From contig NHNY01000016.1 of assembly GCA_002786065.1 (NCBI GenBank), positions 412,244 to 476,243 on the forward strand: a DNA stretch of 64,000 nucleotides. The letters are read 5' to 3'. Made by a program: the position numbers and the translations under genes. Below the pieces are notes generated by a model that was not told where the DNA came from, searched no databases, and saw only the letters and a program-made list of their open reading frames with translations. The DNA is from Microcyclospora pomicola (lineage: Eukaryota > Ascomycota > Dothideomycetes > Capnodiales). Below, in pieces: positions 21,935 to 31,627 of this stretch (within the stretch, counting starts at the first letter, position 1; every line of letters starts with the position of its first letter).

Positions 21935-24094
21935 ATGCCTCCGAAGCAAAAAAAGGGCGCCTCGGCGCAAAAGTCGAGGCCCGGCGAAGAAGAACGAGAA
22001 GAGCCTCTTCAAGCCGTGATCCTGGCCGACTCGTTCGAAACGAGGTTCAATCCATTCACGGTGGAACGGCCACGATGTCTTCTCCCACTCGCCAACACGC
22101 CTCTGATTGAATACACGCTGGAATTTCTGGCCGCGGCGGGCGTCGAGGAGATCTATCTGTACTCTGGCAACCACACGGACCAGGTGGAAGAATACCTGAA
22201 TCAGTCACGATGGACCAAAGACACGTCGCCGTTCTCGCTGGAGATCATCCGATCGACCTCGCGCTCTATTGGCGATGCGATGCGCGACCTCGACCAGAAA
22301 GGCTTGATCAGCCGCGATTTCATATGCGTGTATGGCGACGTGGTGGCGAATTTCGCGCTTGAGGGCGCATTGGCCGCGCATCGTGCACGACGCTCCAAAG
22401 ATAAGAACGCCGTCATGACCATGATCCTGCGCGAGGCGGGAGAGTCGCATCGGACCAAGTCTCAGCATATGCGGCCGTGCTTCGTGATTGATCCGGAGAA
22501 GGAGCGCTGCGTGCATTACGAGCAAGTCTATCCGCGTGAGGCGCCACGTCTGGACATCTCGGACGAAGTCTTGCAAGAAAACGTCGAGGTGGAGATCCGC
22601 GAGGACTTGATCGATTGTGGCGTCGATATTTGTACGCCGGAGGTGTTGGCGCAATGGAGCGATAACTTTGACTGGCAGATGCCTCGACGTGGGTTTTTGT
22701 ATGGCGTGCTGAAGGATTACGAAACCAATAGATTGACCATACATACACACGTTCTGACGGATGGGTATGCGGCGAGAGTGCGGAATCTAAAGACTTACGA
22801 AGCTGTGACCAAGGATGTGGTCAGCCGGTGGGCATATCCCCTCTGCCCCGACACGAACATGCTCGACGACCAGTCATATCAGCTTGGGAAAGGGAACGTC
22901 TACAAAGAAGATGGCGTGGTCCTGGCAAGATCAAGTATGCTCGGCCGCAAGACAGTCGTCGGAAAAGACACGGCCATCGGAGCAGGCAGTGTCATCACCA
23001 ACAGCATCATCGGTCGACGCTGCATTGTTGGCAAGAATGTCAAAATCTCCAATTCTTACATTTGGGATGATGCATACATTGGTGACGGGACGACCGTCGA
23101 GCGCTCCATCATCGCGAACGAAGCTTCCGTCGGCAAGAATTGCATCATCGACAAGGGCGCCCTCATCTCATACGGCGTGTCAATCGCCAACAACACCACG
23201 ATCCACGAGGACAAGCGCATTACTCGGTACAAGCGGCAAAGCGACCAGGACGACAAACTGATCCCAGGACCCACCGATCCGCACACCGTCGGCGAACATG
23301 GACAGGGCTTCGTGATGGACCTGGACGAAGAAGAAGAAGAGCCCTTCGAGAGTCTTCTCGCCGGCAACTGGTCGAATCTCGAAGACTCCCTGACCGCCGA
23401 GTCCATTTCCGACCTCGACTCCTCGGCCGACGACGACAGCACCTACCTCGACGACCACGCGCACGCCCGGCGGAGCTCGCGCTCCGAGAGCTTCGCCTCG
23501 CTCAACTCGGCCGACGACGACACGTCGAGCGCCGCGCGCCACGCCGCGGCCGACTTCCACCACGAAGCGGTGGCGGGCATGCTGGACGCGCTGCAGAAGG
23601 CCGAGGAAGCTGAGACGATCCAGCTGGAGCTGCGGGCGCTGACGCTGTCGAGCAACGCGGCGGGCAAGTCGGTGCGGCGCGCCGTGGCCGTCGCCTTCAG
23701 CAAGCGGCTCGTCAGCCTGCTCGACGGCGGCGCGTCGCCCAAGGACGCCGTGGCGGCGACGCTGCCGCCGTACAAGCTGGTGGTGCGCGGGTGCGTCAGC
23801 CCGGCGGACTTCGACGAGCAGGCCGAGTTCCTGCTCGCGTTCCAGGCGGATCTGGCGCTGCGGGGCGCGCCGGGCGAGCGCGTGTGGGTGTTTGCGCTCA
23901 TGGCGCTGGTCACGGGCGATATGGTGGTGGCGGAAGGGGTGGAGCGGTGGTGGGAGGACGAACGGAGTAAGGGCAGCACGGAGGAAGTGGCGAAACTTAG
24001 GGAGGGCGCGCGGCAGTTGGTCGAGACGCTCGTGGGGGATAGCGAGGAGGAAGACAGCGAAGGAGATGATGATGAGGAGGAGGAGAGTGATTGA
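21935..24094 (+). CDS. GCD6: Translation initiation factor eIF2B subunit epsilon (catalytic)
   Basis: Catalytic subunit of the guanine nucleotide exchange factor that recharges eIF2 with GTP in the cytosol; target of the eIF2-alpha phosphorylation stress response. A single 2160-nt exon, 719 aa. The N-terminal nucleotidyltransferase-like domain is at about 22-230 (QAVILADSFETRFNPFT, RPRCLLPLANTPLIEYTLEF, FICVYGDVVANF). Left-handed beta-helix hexapeptide repeats follow at about 325-430 (AIGAGSVITNSIIGRRCIVG, NSYIWDDAYIGDGTTVERS). An acidic linker precedes the C-terminal W2/HEAT-like domain at about 545-700 with AA-box residues (EFLLAFQADL, WWEDERS), ending in a run of Asp and Glu. The last third is much richer in G/C-ending codons than the first two thirds, which creates long antisense open frames. 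Confidence 0.96.
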   Translation: MPPKQKKGASAQKSRPGEEEREEPLQAVILADSFETRFNPFTVERPRCLLPLANTPLIEYTLEFLAAAGVEEIYLYSGNHTDQVEEYLNQSRWTKDTSPFSLEIIRSTSRSIGDAMRDLDQKGLISRDFICVYGDVVANFALEGALAAHRARRSKDKNAVMTMILREAGESHRTKSQHMRPCFVIDPEKERCVHYEQVYPREAPRLDISDEVLQENVEVEIREDLIDCGVDICTPEVLAQWSDNFDWQMPRRGFLYGVLKDYETNRLTIHTHVLTDGYAARVRNLKTYEAVTKDVVSRWAYPLCPDTNMLDDQSYQLGKGNVYKEDGVVLARSSMLGRKTVVGKDTAIGAGSVITNSIIGRRCIVGKNVKISNSYIWDDAYIGDGTTVERSIIANEASVGKNCIIDKGALISYGVSIANNTTIHEDKRITRYKRQSDQDDKLIPGPTDPHTVGEHGQGFVMDLDEEEEEPFESLLAGNWSNLEDSLTAESISDLDSSADDDSTYLDDHAHARRSSRSESFASLNSADDDTSSAARHAAADFHHEAVAGMLDALQKAEEAETIQLELRALTLSSNAAGKSVRRAVAVAFSKRLVSLLDGGASPKDAVAATLPPYKLVVRGCVSPADFDEQAEFLLAFQADLALRGAPGERVWVFALMALVTGDMVVAEGVERWWEDERSKGSTEEVAKLREGARQLVETLVGDSEEEDSEGDDDEEEESD

Positions 24095-24484
24095 GTGCAT
24101 GAATTGGAGGACCGGCATGGCCTACTCACGATGATTGAGATGAGATATGTTTGAATTATCGAGCTTACCATCAACTCTCCGTCTTTGTTCTCTCCCAAAG
24201 CTACACGACGCCGCTTGGTGCCATGCATCTGCTCTATTTTCGTTTAACTGTCTTGACTTCATGTGCGGGCATACTTCATTCAGCCGAGTGGCAACGCAAT
24301 GGCCCCTCCGTAGTGGTCCTCTCCCTACGCCTTTTACCGCTGCCCTGAACGCCGTGTCCCGATGCAAAATGCACTCTTTGAAACGCCGTCGCTAAATATC
24401 ACTCTAAATTCTGCTTCCAGAAACATCTTCTCAAGGTCGAAAGGCTTTATGCATCACGCTCTGTGAAAGCGACCGTCCACCACT
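24095..24484. other. Convergent 3' intergenic region
   Basis: 390 bp between the eIF2B epsilon and CSN3 stop codons; both 3' UTRs. No gene seen. Confidence 0.5.
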
Positions 24485-25927
24485 TCACGCTGCCATGATG
24501 TCCTCGTCTGCTTCGGCATCCACCGCTGGGGCGTCCCATGTCAAATCCATCTGATCGGCCAGATCGCCATCAGGACCCGTCCCGGCACGTTTGACGCGTT
24601 TTTGATGCTCGACGTACTCTTTGGTGAGTTGCAGCCGGCGATCGGCATCTTTGATAGAGGTGACTAGGTCTTCGATGCGTTTCGTCTGGGCTTCCAGAGT
24701 GTCGTCGGTGGCCTGAGGACCGGAGGTGGGGACCTGGTCGAATTGGAGGACAGCAGCCCCCGGCTGCGCATTGCTGCTTGGTATGCTAGCGCTGAGATGT
24801 CCGGCTTGTATCATGTCCGTCACGAGCTGCAACGTGCTGTCTGCCGACAGCTCGAGATGTGTAGCCACTCTGCTAATCGGCAGGGCGGAATATGTTTTTT
24901 GCAAATCGATGACTCGGTATCGCAACAACGCATCCGCCACTTCTCCAACCAACCGCCCATTCCCATCCTCCTGCCAGATTTTCCTCCCGACCTCCATTTC
25001 TGCCAGGTACTTCTTGTAGTCTCTTCTTTCGAAATCTTCTGCTAGCGCCTCGTACGGCTTCGCTATCGATTTCAGACTCTTCGTAACCTGCTGATCGAGC
25101 GTCCGCGGTTGCGCAAATGTCCGACCTTGTGTTACAAGTCCAAGCATCAGCCACTTTTTATACGCCTCAACTTGTAGGATGCTGGCGACATGTTGTTGTG
25201 TGGGGAAGAGCAGGATGCTTTCGAGAAACAGCCGAGCACGATTGTACTTGCGTAGCCCTAGATATGCGTGCGCGCCCAGCAGATAGTATACCAATAACAT
25301 TTCCGAGGCCACCTTTTGTGAGAAGCCATTCTTCGGCATGATGTATGCGTTGCTGAGAGCATGGTCGTCGCTCAGCAGCTCTGCTGGCACATGCTTCGGT
25401 GGGTCTTGAGCGATTGCGAAGATGTTCTTGTCTAGGATCGGGAGTGCCTGGCTGGGGAGATGGAATCGTGTACACAGTTCCACGAATGCGCAGTGATTGC
25501 TGGTGAAGGTGGCACCGCTTGGATCGAGACGGAGCAGAGCAGTCGAGATCGGCGTGAGATTGGTGACGTTGTTCTGGACGGAGTACTCGAAGAACCATTC
25601 CAGCACCGGAGCCCAGTGTTCACCCGCATAGCGCAACTGGATCGGATCGAATGCAGAGAAGAAGGAGATGCAGCGTTGATAGACGTCATCGGCGCGCGCA
25701 CGATGGTTCCCTTGAGCATGGAGACCGATTACATACGGAATGGTGTGCACGGCGGGATCGAGTTGGTCGAGAATGTTCTGCTTGTTGGTTGATGAGGTCC
25801 ATGCCGAATTAGGGACCTGCTGGAGTGTCTTAAGGTAGCTCAGAATCGCCCTGTCTACCATATGGGAAGTGAAACTGGCGAAGTGAGGGGGCGGAAAAGA
25901 CCGCAGTATGCTGAGGGTTTCAGACAT
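24485..25927 (-). CDS. CSN3: COP9 signalosome subunit 3
   Basis: Subunit of the COP9 signalosome, which removes NEDD8 from cullins and in filamentous ascomycetes links light, development and secondary metabolism. Single exon, 480 aa; the first ATG is at 25927, an upstream in-frame TTG is ignored. Helical TPR-like repeats (HRARADDVYQRCISFFSAF, LLVYYLLGAHAYLGLRKYNRA) lead to a C-terminal PCI domain at about 290-410: KPYEALAEDFERRDYKKYLAE, VIDLQKTYSALPISRVATHL (winged-helix part) and LQLVTDMIQAGHLSASI. The tail is charged (KRIEDLVTSIKDADRRLQL). The order of features and length fit Csn3 rather than Csn2 or proteasome Rpn3, though the assignment among PCI proteins is by recognition only. Confidence 0.88.
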   Translation of the reverse strand: MSETLSILRSFPPPHFASFTSHMVDRAILSYLKTLQQVPNSAWTSSTNKQNILDQLDPAVHTIPYVIGLHAQGNHRARADDVYQRCISFFSAFDPIQLRYAGEHWAPVLEWFFEYSVQNNVTNLTPISTALLRLDPSGATFTSNHCAFVELCTRFHLPSQALPILDKNIFAIAQDPPKHVPAELLSDDHALSNAYIMPKNGFSQKVASEMLLVYYLLGAHAYLGLRKYNRARLFLESILLFPTQQHVASILQVEAYKKWLMLGLVTQGRTFAQPRTLDQQVTKSLKSIAKPYEALAEDFERRDYKKYLAEMEVGRKIWQEDGNGRLVGEVADALLRYRVIDLQKTYSALPISRVATHLELSADSTLQLVTDMIQAGHLSASIPSSNAQPGAAVLQFDQVPTSGPQATDDTLEAQTKRIEDLVTSIKDADRRLQLTKEYVEHQKRVKRAGTGPDGDLADQMDLTWDAPAVDAEADEDIMAA

Positions 25928-26589
25928 GGTTGTGATTGTCAAAGTCTGAGAGACTGCCAGCTCAAGATGATATGGACGTGAGCAGTAGATGTTTGTGGCG
26001 TGGAGGCAGCTGTCTGGCAGAAACAGCCGGACATGTTGGGCGGTGTGGCTCTGTGGAGGTGGGGCTATGCATCATATATGAACATCATCTCCGGGATACC
26101 AACGAACAAAACATATACTAACCTCATCACCTTACACCTGAAGGGCAGATTACGGGATACATTAAGCACGTTCGGTTCCTAGACTTCCTCTTTGTGCTTC
26201 TCGGAGCGGCAATCCCAAATCCACTCTCTGCTCGGCATTTACTATAAAGTTTGACGTAAAGAATGGAGGCAGCGTATCGTGAGAGAAGTTGGGAGTATTT
26301 CTTGGGTTGTCTATCATCGAACATCTCCTCGACGAGACAGATTGTGCGTGCAGCACGTTCTGGGTAATGTAGGTAGAGTACAAAGTCCTTCCGGAGCAGG
26401 CTGGAGTACCACGCAAGCGATTCCTTTCCTAGCCCCCATGCCTGAGCTTCGTTGGAAATTCACCTCATCGCACCCTCTTTCGAGTCCAGCGCTGCGCTCT
26501 AGTCTTACAGTTCCTCCCCCTTCACCGTAGGACTTCCGAAAAAGCCGGTGAACAACAAGCAGTCGTCACAAGCCTAAGCAGTTTGTGCT
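25928..26589. other. Intergenic, CSN3 promoter and LSM12 3' region
   Basis: 662 bp holding the promoter of CSN3 and the 3' UTR of LSM12, both on the minus strand. No further feature recognised. Confidence 0.45.
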
Positions 26590-27572
26590 TCATCCACCTT
26601 TCCTCTCTTCCGCCTCGGCCTTGGCCTTGTCCTCCAGCTTGAGCTTCCTCCGCTCGCCCTCGAGGACCTTCTTGACCCGCGCCACCACGTCGTGCGCGGT
26701 GTTCGGACCCTTGCAGTCATCTGGACGATATGGGGCGACGATGATGACAGCCTCGTGCGCGATGATCTCCTTCCCGTGCCAGCGTACGGGGACGTTGCTG
26801 TTCACATGCGATTAGTCTTACGGTCTTCGTGTTCCCCGACATGTCACGCGACCACCGCTACTACCGCTCATTCGACTACCACGGCCGCTGTTGCCGCCGC
26901 CAAGCCATAACTGAGATAAAAGGGAATTATGCAACTCACATTCTCTTTAGCGCGTCAAATATGTCCTGAGCCTCGCGCGTAACGCCCGCGCCCCGATCAC
27001 GCAGCTGTTCCTGGAGTTTCGCAACGCGCTCATCCTCGCGCTTGCGCAGACGCTGGAGATCAACGGGTCCGAGCATCGGCGCCGCATTGGCGAAGCCGGC
27101 GGAGCCGTTCTGCGCAACGGACAGCAGCTGGAAGGACTGGATCTTAGAGACCGGAATGATATGCGCATCGATGGCCGAGCTAGCCGCGGAGGGCGCGCGG
27201 GTGTTGATGGCAATCAGGTTCGTCAGAGGGTCGGCGGTGATGAGGGTGCCTTCGAGGCTTTGCGAGTCGGAGCCGATGGTGGTGAGCTTGAGGCTGCGAA
27301 AAGGGGGATGAGGTGTTAGTCTCCGGTGGTCAGGTATGCTGCAGCTTGTCATGTTCCTACCGAGCTCCTACAGCCTTCCTCAGTCCCTCCATGATATCCA
27401 TGCGTTGCTGCTGCTGCTGTTGTTGTGTGCCCGCGGCACCGGCATTCCCTGTAGCTGACGACACGCTGCGGGTCCTGGGCGTCGCGACCTTGCCAGCGAC
27501 GCTGTTCCGCTTGCTGTTATTACTGCTACTGTTGGTGGTGGTGCTGGTGGGGGCAGCATTGATGTCGGCCAT
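26590..27572 (-). CDS. LSM12: Lsm12-family protein (LSM plus anticodon-binding-like domain)
   Basis: Lsm12 associates with Pbp1/ataxin-2 and ribosomes in RNA metabolism. Exons 27572..27361, 27293..26940 and 26797..26590; 257 aa; introns 67 and 142 nt. The N-terminus is low-complexity (Ser/Thr/Asn and a Gln run, TQQQQQQQRMD). An Sm-like fold follows: LKLTTIGSDSQSLEGTLITAD, LTNLIAINT and IIPVSKIQSFQLL. The AD domain is LQRLRKREDERVAKLQEQL, AQDIFDALKRINVPVRWHGK, EAVIIVAPYRPDDCKG and a Lys/Glu-rich C-terminal helix. RINVPVRWHGKEII is restored exactly across the second splice junction, which supports the model. The second intron is unusually long for this window and has a plus-strand run of CTACCGC-like triplets. 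Confidence 0.9.
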
Positions 27573-28499
27573 GTTGCGCTGCGAACAAGAAACTATGCTC
27601 CTCTTCTGCTGCTGCTTCTGCCTTCAATTCTACTCTTCCTCGCCCACGTCTGACTTCAACCAAGAAGCGGTTCGGTGTATTTGTTGTCTTGCTGCTATCT
27701 TTCAAAGCCTCTCAAAAGCGATCCAACGCGCGATGCTCGCAGATAGACAGGCGTGCGAGCGAACACATAAGGTCTGCCAGATGTCCCGCGGTCAAAGAAC
27801 AGTTTCGCGGGCCTGGCCGAAATTCCCTTCGATCCAGAAGATGCACGATGTTTCAGGTGGGACGTGAACGTGAGGTATCTGCGTGAAGAAGCAGAAACGG
27901 AGAAAAAGTATTGAAAAAGTTCACGTCGAAAGGCGCACGTTTCGGGTTTCGTGTTTCAGCGGCAGAGGAGAGTGGAGCAGCGGAAATCAGTAATGAGCGA
28001 CGAGAAGCGAAGTGCGAACTGCGTAGCTAAGGCTAGACGATACTCCGTGCGATCAGATCAAGGATGTGGACGGAGTGAAGTCGGAAGAGGAGGTGGTGAT
28101 TCAAGCGTGGTGGGCAGAGTCGTGAAGGTGGGAGGTGTTCGTAGATGTCTACATCACCAGCACTGAGGTGCCGTTGGACGTTCGGAGTCCAGCTACGCAC
28201 GAGCCATCTGTCGAGCTACAGTGTTCACCTAGGTACAAGTTCTAGCTAGGATGTCTACGCGCACATGTAACACCACTAGTGATGGGACATAATGTATCAT
28301 TCTCTATAAGATGCCGGCGTTATAATCTATGTAATCCGATCGCAATCGTCGACCCAGCACGCGATCTCGCAGCAATAATCGCCAGGCCCACGCGTCGTTG
28401 AAGGGTATCATAAAGGGACATGAGAAACGTGTAAACACAAAAAGAACAGTACTTTCCAACAGGAAAGTCCAGCAAAATGCAGGCGATGCAAATGTCGTT
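27573..28499. other. Intergenic, LSM12 promoter to Vps62-like 3' end
   Basis: 927 bp. Contains the LSM12 promoter and the 3' UTR of the Vps62-domain gene, both on the minus strand. Purine-rich plus-strand sequence at 27900-28130. No gene supported. Confidence 0.45.
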
Positions 28500-30302
28500 T
28501 TATCGTAAAGGATCGTCAGTGGAGTTCCCGCCCGGGAGGCCTCCTTCTTCGTCGCCCTCCTCGATGGGAAACCGCTTGGTTCGAGAACCGCCCAGCCAGT
28601 GACGGACATGACACGCGCCACGCCCCTGGCAGACTTGTTTGCGGCCCAAATTCTTGAACTTTGGACCGGTCGGCCCATTAACGTAATGGTACTGGCCAGC
28701 GAAGCGGTACTGGCGTGGGTCAGAGAGAGGATAGTATTTGTCTCCCCAGTGGCCGGCGTAATCGAACCAGCCCGTTGGTGCCTGGGGATTGCGCGAGGAA
28801 GCTCGAACTTTCTTCTCTCGGACGTCGTAGGTGAAGGACTTGATGTTGAGAACAGGATCCCACAACGGACCACGGTCGGTCTGGTCGTGGAGCAGGCCCC
28901 ATGGGAGGACGTACGGATGAAGCCCAGGGGTCGCGTACATTGCATGAGAGCCGATTGCAGAGTATACGACAGGCCGCTTGGCCACTTTGGAAGACGTCCT
29001 ATTGGTCCAGGTGCCGATCATGGTCTCGCTCCCATCCGGGTTCGGAACATACTTTTCAATTGCGTGCCAGGCATATGCTTCACCAAATTCATGCTCGGAT
29101 AGGAAGATGGTCTCGGGTTTCCCATCCTTGAATCGAACCATAGTATGTTCCCAATCACCAACGTGGTTGCCGAAGCGGATGTTGAGTACTTTCTGTCCAA
29201 GATTGAAGGAGTAAAAGAAGAACCAGAAGGCGTCAAGGATGCCATCGCCCTTGTCTACAACTACAAGAAACGCCGGTGCGGATGAGTATCCTGCAGGATT
29301 TGGCTTGTGCTTTGCACCGGTCCAATCGCGCTTTTTGAGGTCCACTTTAGGGCCGCGAGGCGGGTTGAGGGGATCAATACAGTTCCCAGCCAAAGGATCA
29401 CAGTTGTTGCCGCAGTACTCCTCACTGGAACCACACCAGCCGTGAATGGAGCAGCATTTGCCGAATGCGCTTCCTTTGCAGGTGAAACCACTGTTACCTG
29501 CACATCGTCCGTTTTCACTAGGGGTACGATTGTCTGGCCACAGGAAGGCGTCCTGCATCTGCGCTTCGTCATGCTCGTCTAGAGCTTGCTGCTTCGCCGA
29601 CTCGAGATCGAAGTCCTTGATATCGTCGAGACTTGGCCATGATGGTTCATGATCGGAGTCTGGGCGCGACGTCGGATGCGGTGTTGGAGCTTGTGGGATG
29701 TTCTTACCACCAACAAGCCATCCTGGCCGCTCTTCGGGGTTGTCTTTGCTTTGCAAGTAGATGTACCTTCCATTCCTGCCATGATCGACTTTGTTCAACT
29801 CGTCCAGGCTCGTCAGATTAAGATTGTTCTCCATCTCCAGTATGGAAGTGTAGTTGAGTCGTGGTGAAGAGTGCGTGAGGTGCTCTCCCAAGTCACATGG
29901 CCAGAATTCCTCTCCAGAAAAGAGATGCACGTAGGGTGCGTGGTCAAACACAAACTGTGGAATGTCACGCAGCCTCCTCTCTTCCTTTGACCATGAATTT
30001 GGGTCTTCTTGGCTGGAGTTCCAGAATTGGGTCAAGTCATCCTCGAGAGGAGGGAGGTTGATCACTTCACGCGACCATGTCCACAGATTGCTGTCAAGAT
30101 GCCATGTTCCACAGAGACCAAGCCACCGACAGGCTTGTCGATCCACCCACGACTTGCTCGATGCTATCCACTGCACGTTCTCCAGCACTTCTTCCTTCCC
30201 AGGCGGGTCAATCCTGGCGCCCAGTCCGCTGATCACAATATACACCACAGCGACAGCAATGAAGCCGCCGAAGCATCTCCATCCTGGACGTGGGACTTTC
30301 AT
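28500..30302 (-). CDS. Membrane-anchored Vps62-domain protein with embedded chitin-binding (hevein-type) module
   Basis: Single exon, 600 aa, starting at MKVPRPGWR (30302); the frame continues upstream only without a better start. A signal anchor lies at residues about 12-30 (FIAVAVVYIVISGLGA), so the rest should be lumenal or extracellular. Residues about 262-305 form a type 1 chitin-binding domain with eight Cys: NGRCAGNSGFTCKG, FGKCCSIHGWCGSSEEYCGNNC and GNC. From about 330 the Vps62 (DUF946) domain follows: APAFLVVVDKGDGILDAFWFFF, GNHVGDWEHTMVRFKDGKPE, VYSAIGSHAMYATPG, GPLWDPVLN and GHWGDKYYP. Vps62 was linked to vacuolar sorting in yeast, and the molecular role is unknown. The lectin-like insert hints at a wall or ER/vacuole-lumen glycan partner; that is inference. 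The C-terminus is acidic and Gly-rich. Confidence 0.88.
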   Translation of the reverse strand: MKVPRPGWRCFGGFIAVAVVYIVISGLGARIDPPGKEEVLENVQWIASSKSWVDRQACRWLGLCGTWHLDSNLWTWSREVINLPPLEDDLTQFWNSSQEDPNSWSKEERRLRDIPQFVFDHAPYVHLFSGEEFWPCDLGEHLTHSSPRLNYTSILEMENNLNLTSLDELNKVDHGRNGRYIYLQSKDNPEERPGWLVGGKNIPQAPTPHPTSRPDSDHEPSWPSLDDIKDFDLESAKQQALDEHDEAQMQDAFLWPDNRTPSENGRCAGNSGFTCKGSAFGKCCSIHGWCGSSEEYCGNNCDPLAGNCIDPLNPPRGPKVDLKKRDWTGAKHKPNPAGYSSAPAFLVVVDKGDGILDAFWFFFYSFNLGQKVLNIRFGNHVGDWEHTMVRFKDGKPETIFLSEHEFGEAYAWHAIEKYVPNPDGSETMIGTWTNRTSSKVAKRPVVYSAIGSHAMYATPGLHPYVLPWGLLHDQTDRGPLWDPVLNIKSFTYDVREKKVRASSRNPQAPTGWFDYAGHWGDKYYPLSDPRQYRFAGQYHYVNGPTGPKFKNLGRKQVCQGRGACHVRHWLGGSRTKRFPIEEGDEEGGLPGGNSTDDPLR

Positions 30303-31627
30303 CTGAGTTGAAAGAAAAGAGGGTCTTGGTATTGCGGCGGAAGTGGTTGCGGCAGGCCTTCTTCCACGACTATCGACACATCGGCATCGAGGAGCAGATG
30401 AGGGGTGGGATGTTGCTGAAAGGACTCGGTAGGTCGTTAAAGATGATGTAGCAGTGGATGATTGCGTAGATGTCGCTATGCACAGCACGAGCGACGAGGT
30501 ATGGCTGCCGGTATCTTATACTGCTAATTGAAGACAACTTCGACCAGTATCCACAGCCCTAGCGTTAAGGACAGCCTGTAGTGGGGCGCTGCGGATTTTG
30601 ACAAGCTCCAATTGACGGATATATGCGTAAAGTCGACGCTGTAAGAATGGGAGCTGGAAGTGACTCCGAGGAGCGGAACCCAGGTCATCAATACATCAGC
30701 GAGCGGCTGGAGCGGAACAGATGATGAGGACAAGCATCCGGACGAGGCCGGTGTGGTGCTTTGTCTGTAGACGGCTAGCGGAGAGCGAGAAGGATGCGGT
30801 CTTGGGGCACGATAGACGATGCGGTCGGCGGCCAGCTCAGCGGCGCCCGTGGTGAGGAGGATGGTGGTAGTGATAGCGAGTGAGGTTGGCCGTCAGCAAC
30901 GAAGAGCCATCAAGGCGTCTGGAGCCGGGGTCGGCGGTGGTGAGGTGTTATTTATGTTGCGACCAGGTGGGCGCCTCATGCAGGATGCAGGCCGACAGCC
31001 GCGTTGCTCCCGGCTGAGGTGCAGATGGATCTCGGGCAGCCAATCGTGCGGGCGAGTGGGGGAAGCGGTGGCGATGAGGCCGTCAACGTCAAAGTGGCCT
31101 GACACGACACCTGACCAGCTGCTGAGGTAATGCTCAACCACCCACTTCACATTCTCCAAGATGATGTTCACGGTATATCGAGGTGAGTATGAGATTGTGT
31201 TTATGTGCACTTCCTACATATGCTGATGAGTGATAATTCAGCGCATCAACAATCAATGAATTCGTCCTGCAAGAAGTGGACGTAGAGTATCCCTGCAGCG
31301 ATAGCACTAGCGACTTTCCTTCAGCGCGCCAGTGAATCCTCGTTTGACTTCACCCATCACCCATCCTGCTGCGACCAATCAAGGAAGATGACCTGAGCAT
31401 GCCGGCGCGCTGACTGGTATTCAGCACTGTCGTGGCTGCTGATATACACATCGAGCATGTGAAGCTCTCTCAGCTCGTCAAACAGTATATGAGACACATA
31501 TGCATGCAGTCTGTGATCACGTTCACATTGGACACGCCAGTCAGGTTCATCTCATCAACACGTTGTCTGTTCACTCGCCATCCAAACGTGATCCCAATCC
31601 CCTCCTGTCAGGTATGCCCTCGAAAAA
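30303..31627. promoter_or_regulatory. Divergent Vps62-like / TFIIIC subunit intergenic region
   Basis: 1.33 kb between divergent starts. Holds both promoters and leaders; the 30330-31080 part is GC-rich with overlapping non-coding frames. No specific site recognised. Confidence 0.45.

Noticed and set aside
23180-24228. Long minus-strand open frames (312 and 261 codons) opposite eIF2B epsilon
   Set aside because: They lie exactly where the sense gene uses G/C-ending codons, have skewed low-complexity composition (Arg, Val, His or Ser runs) and match no family.
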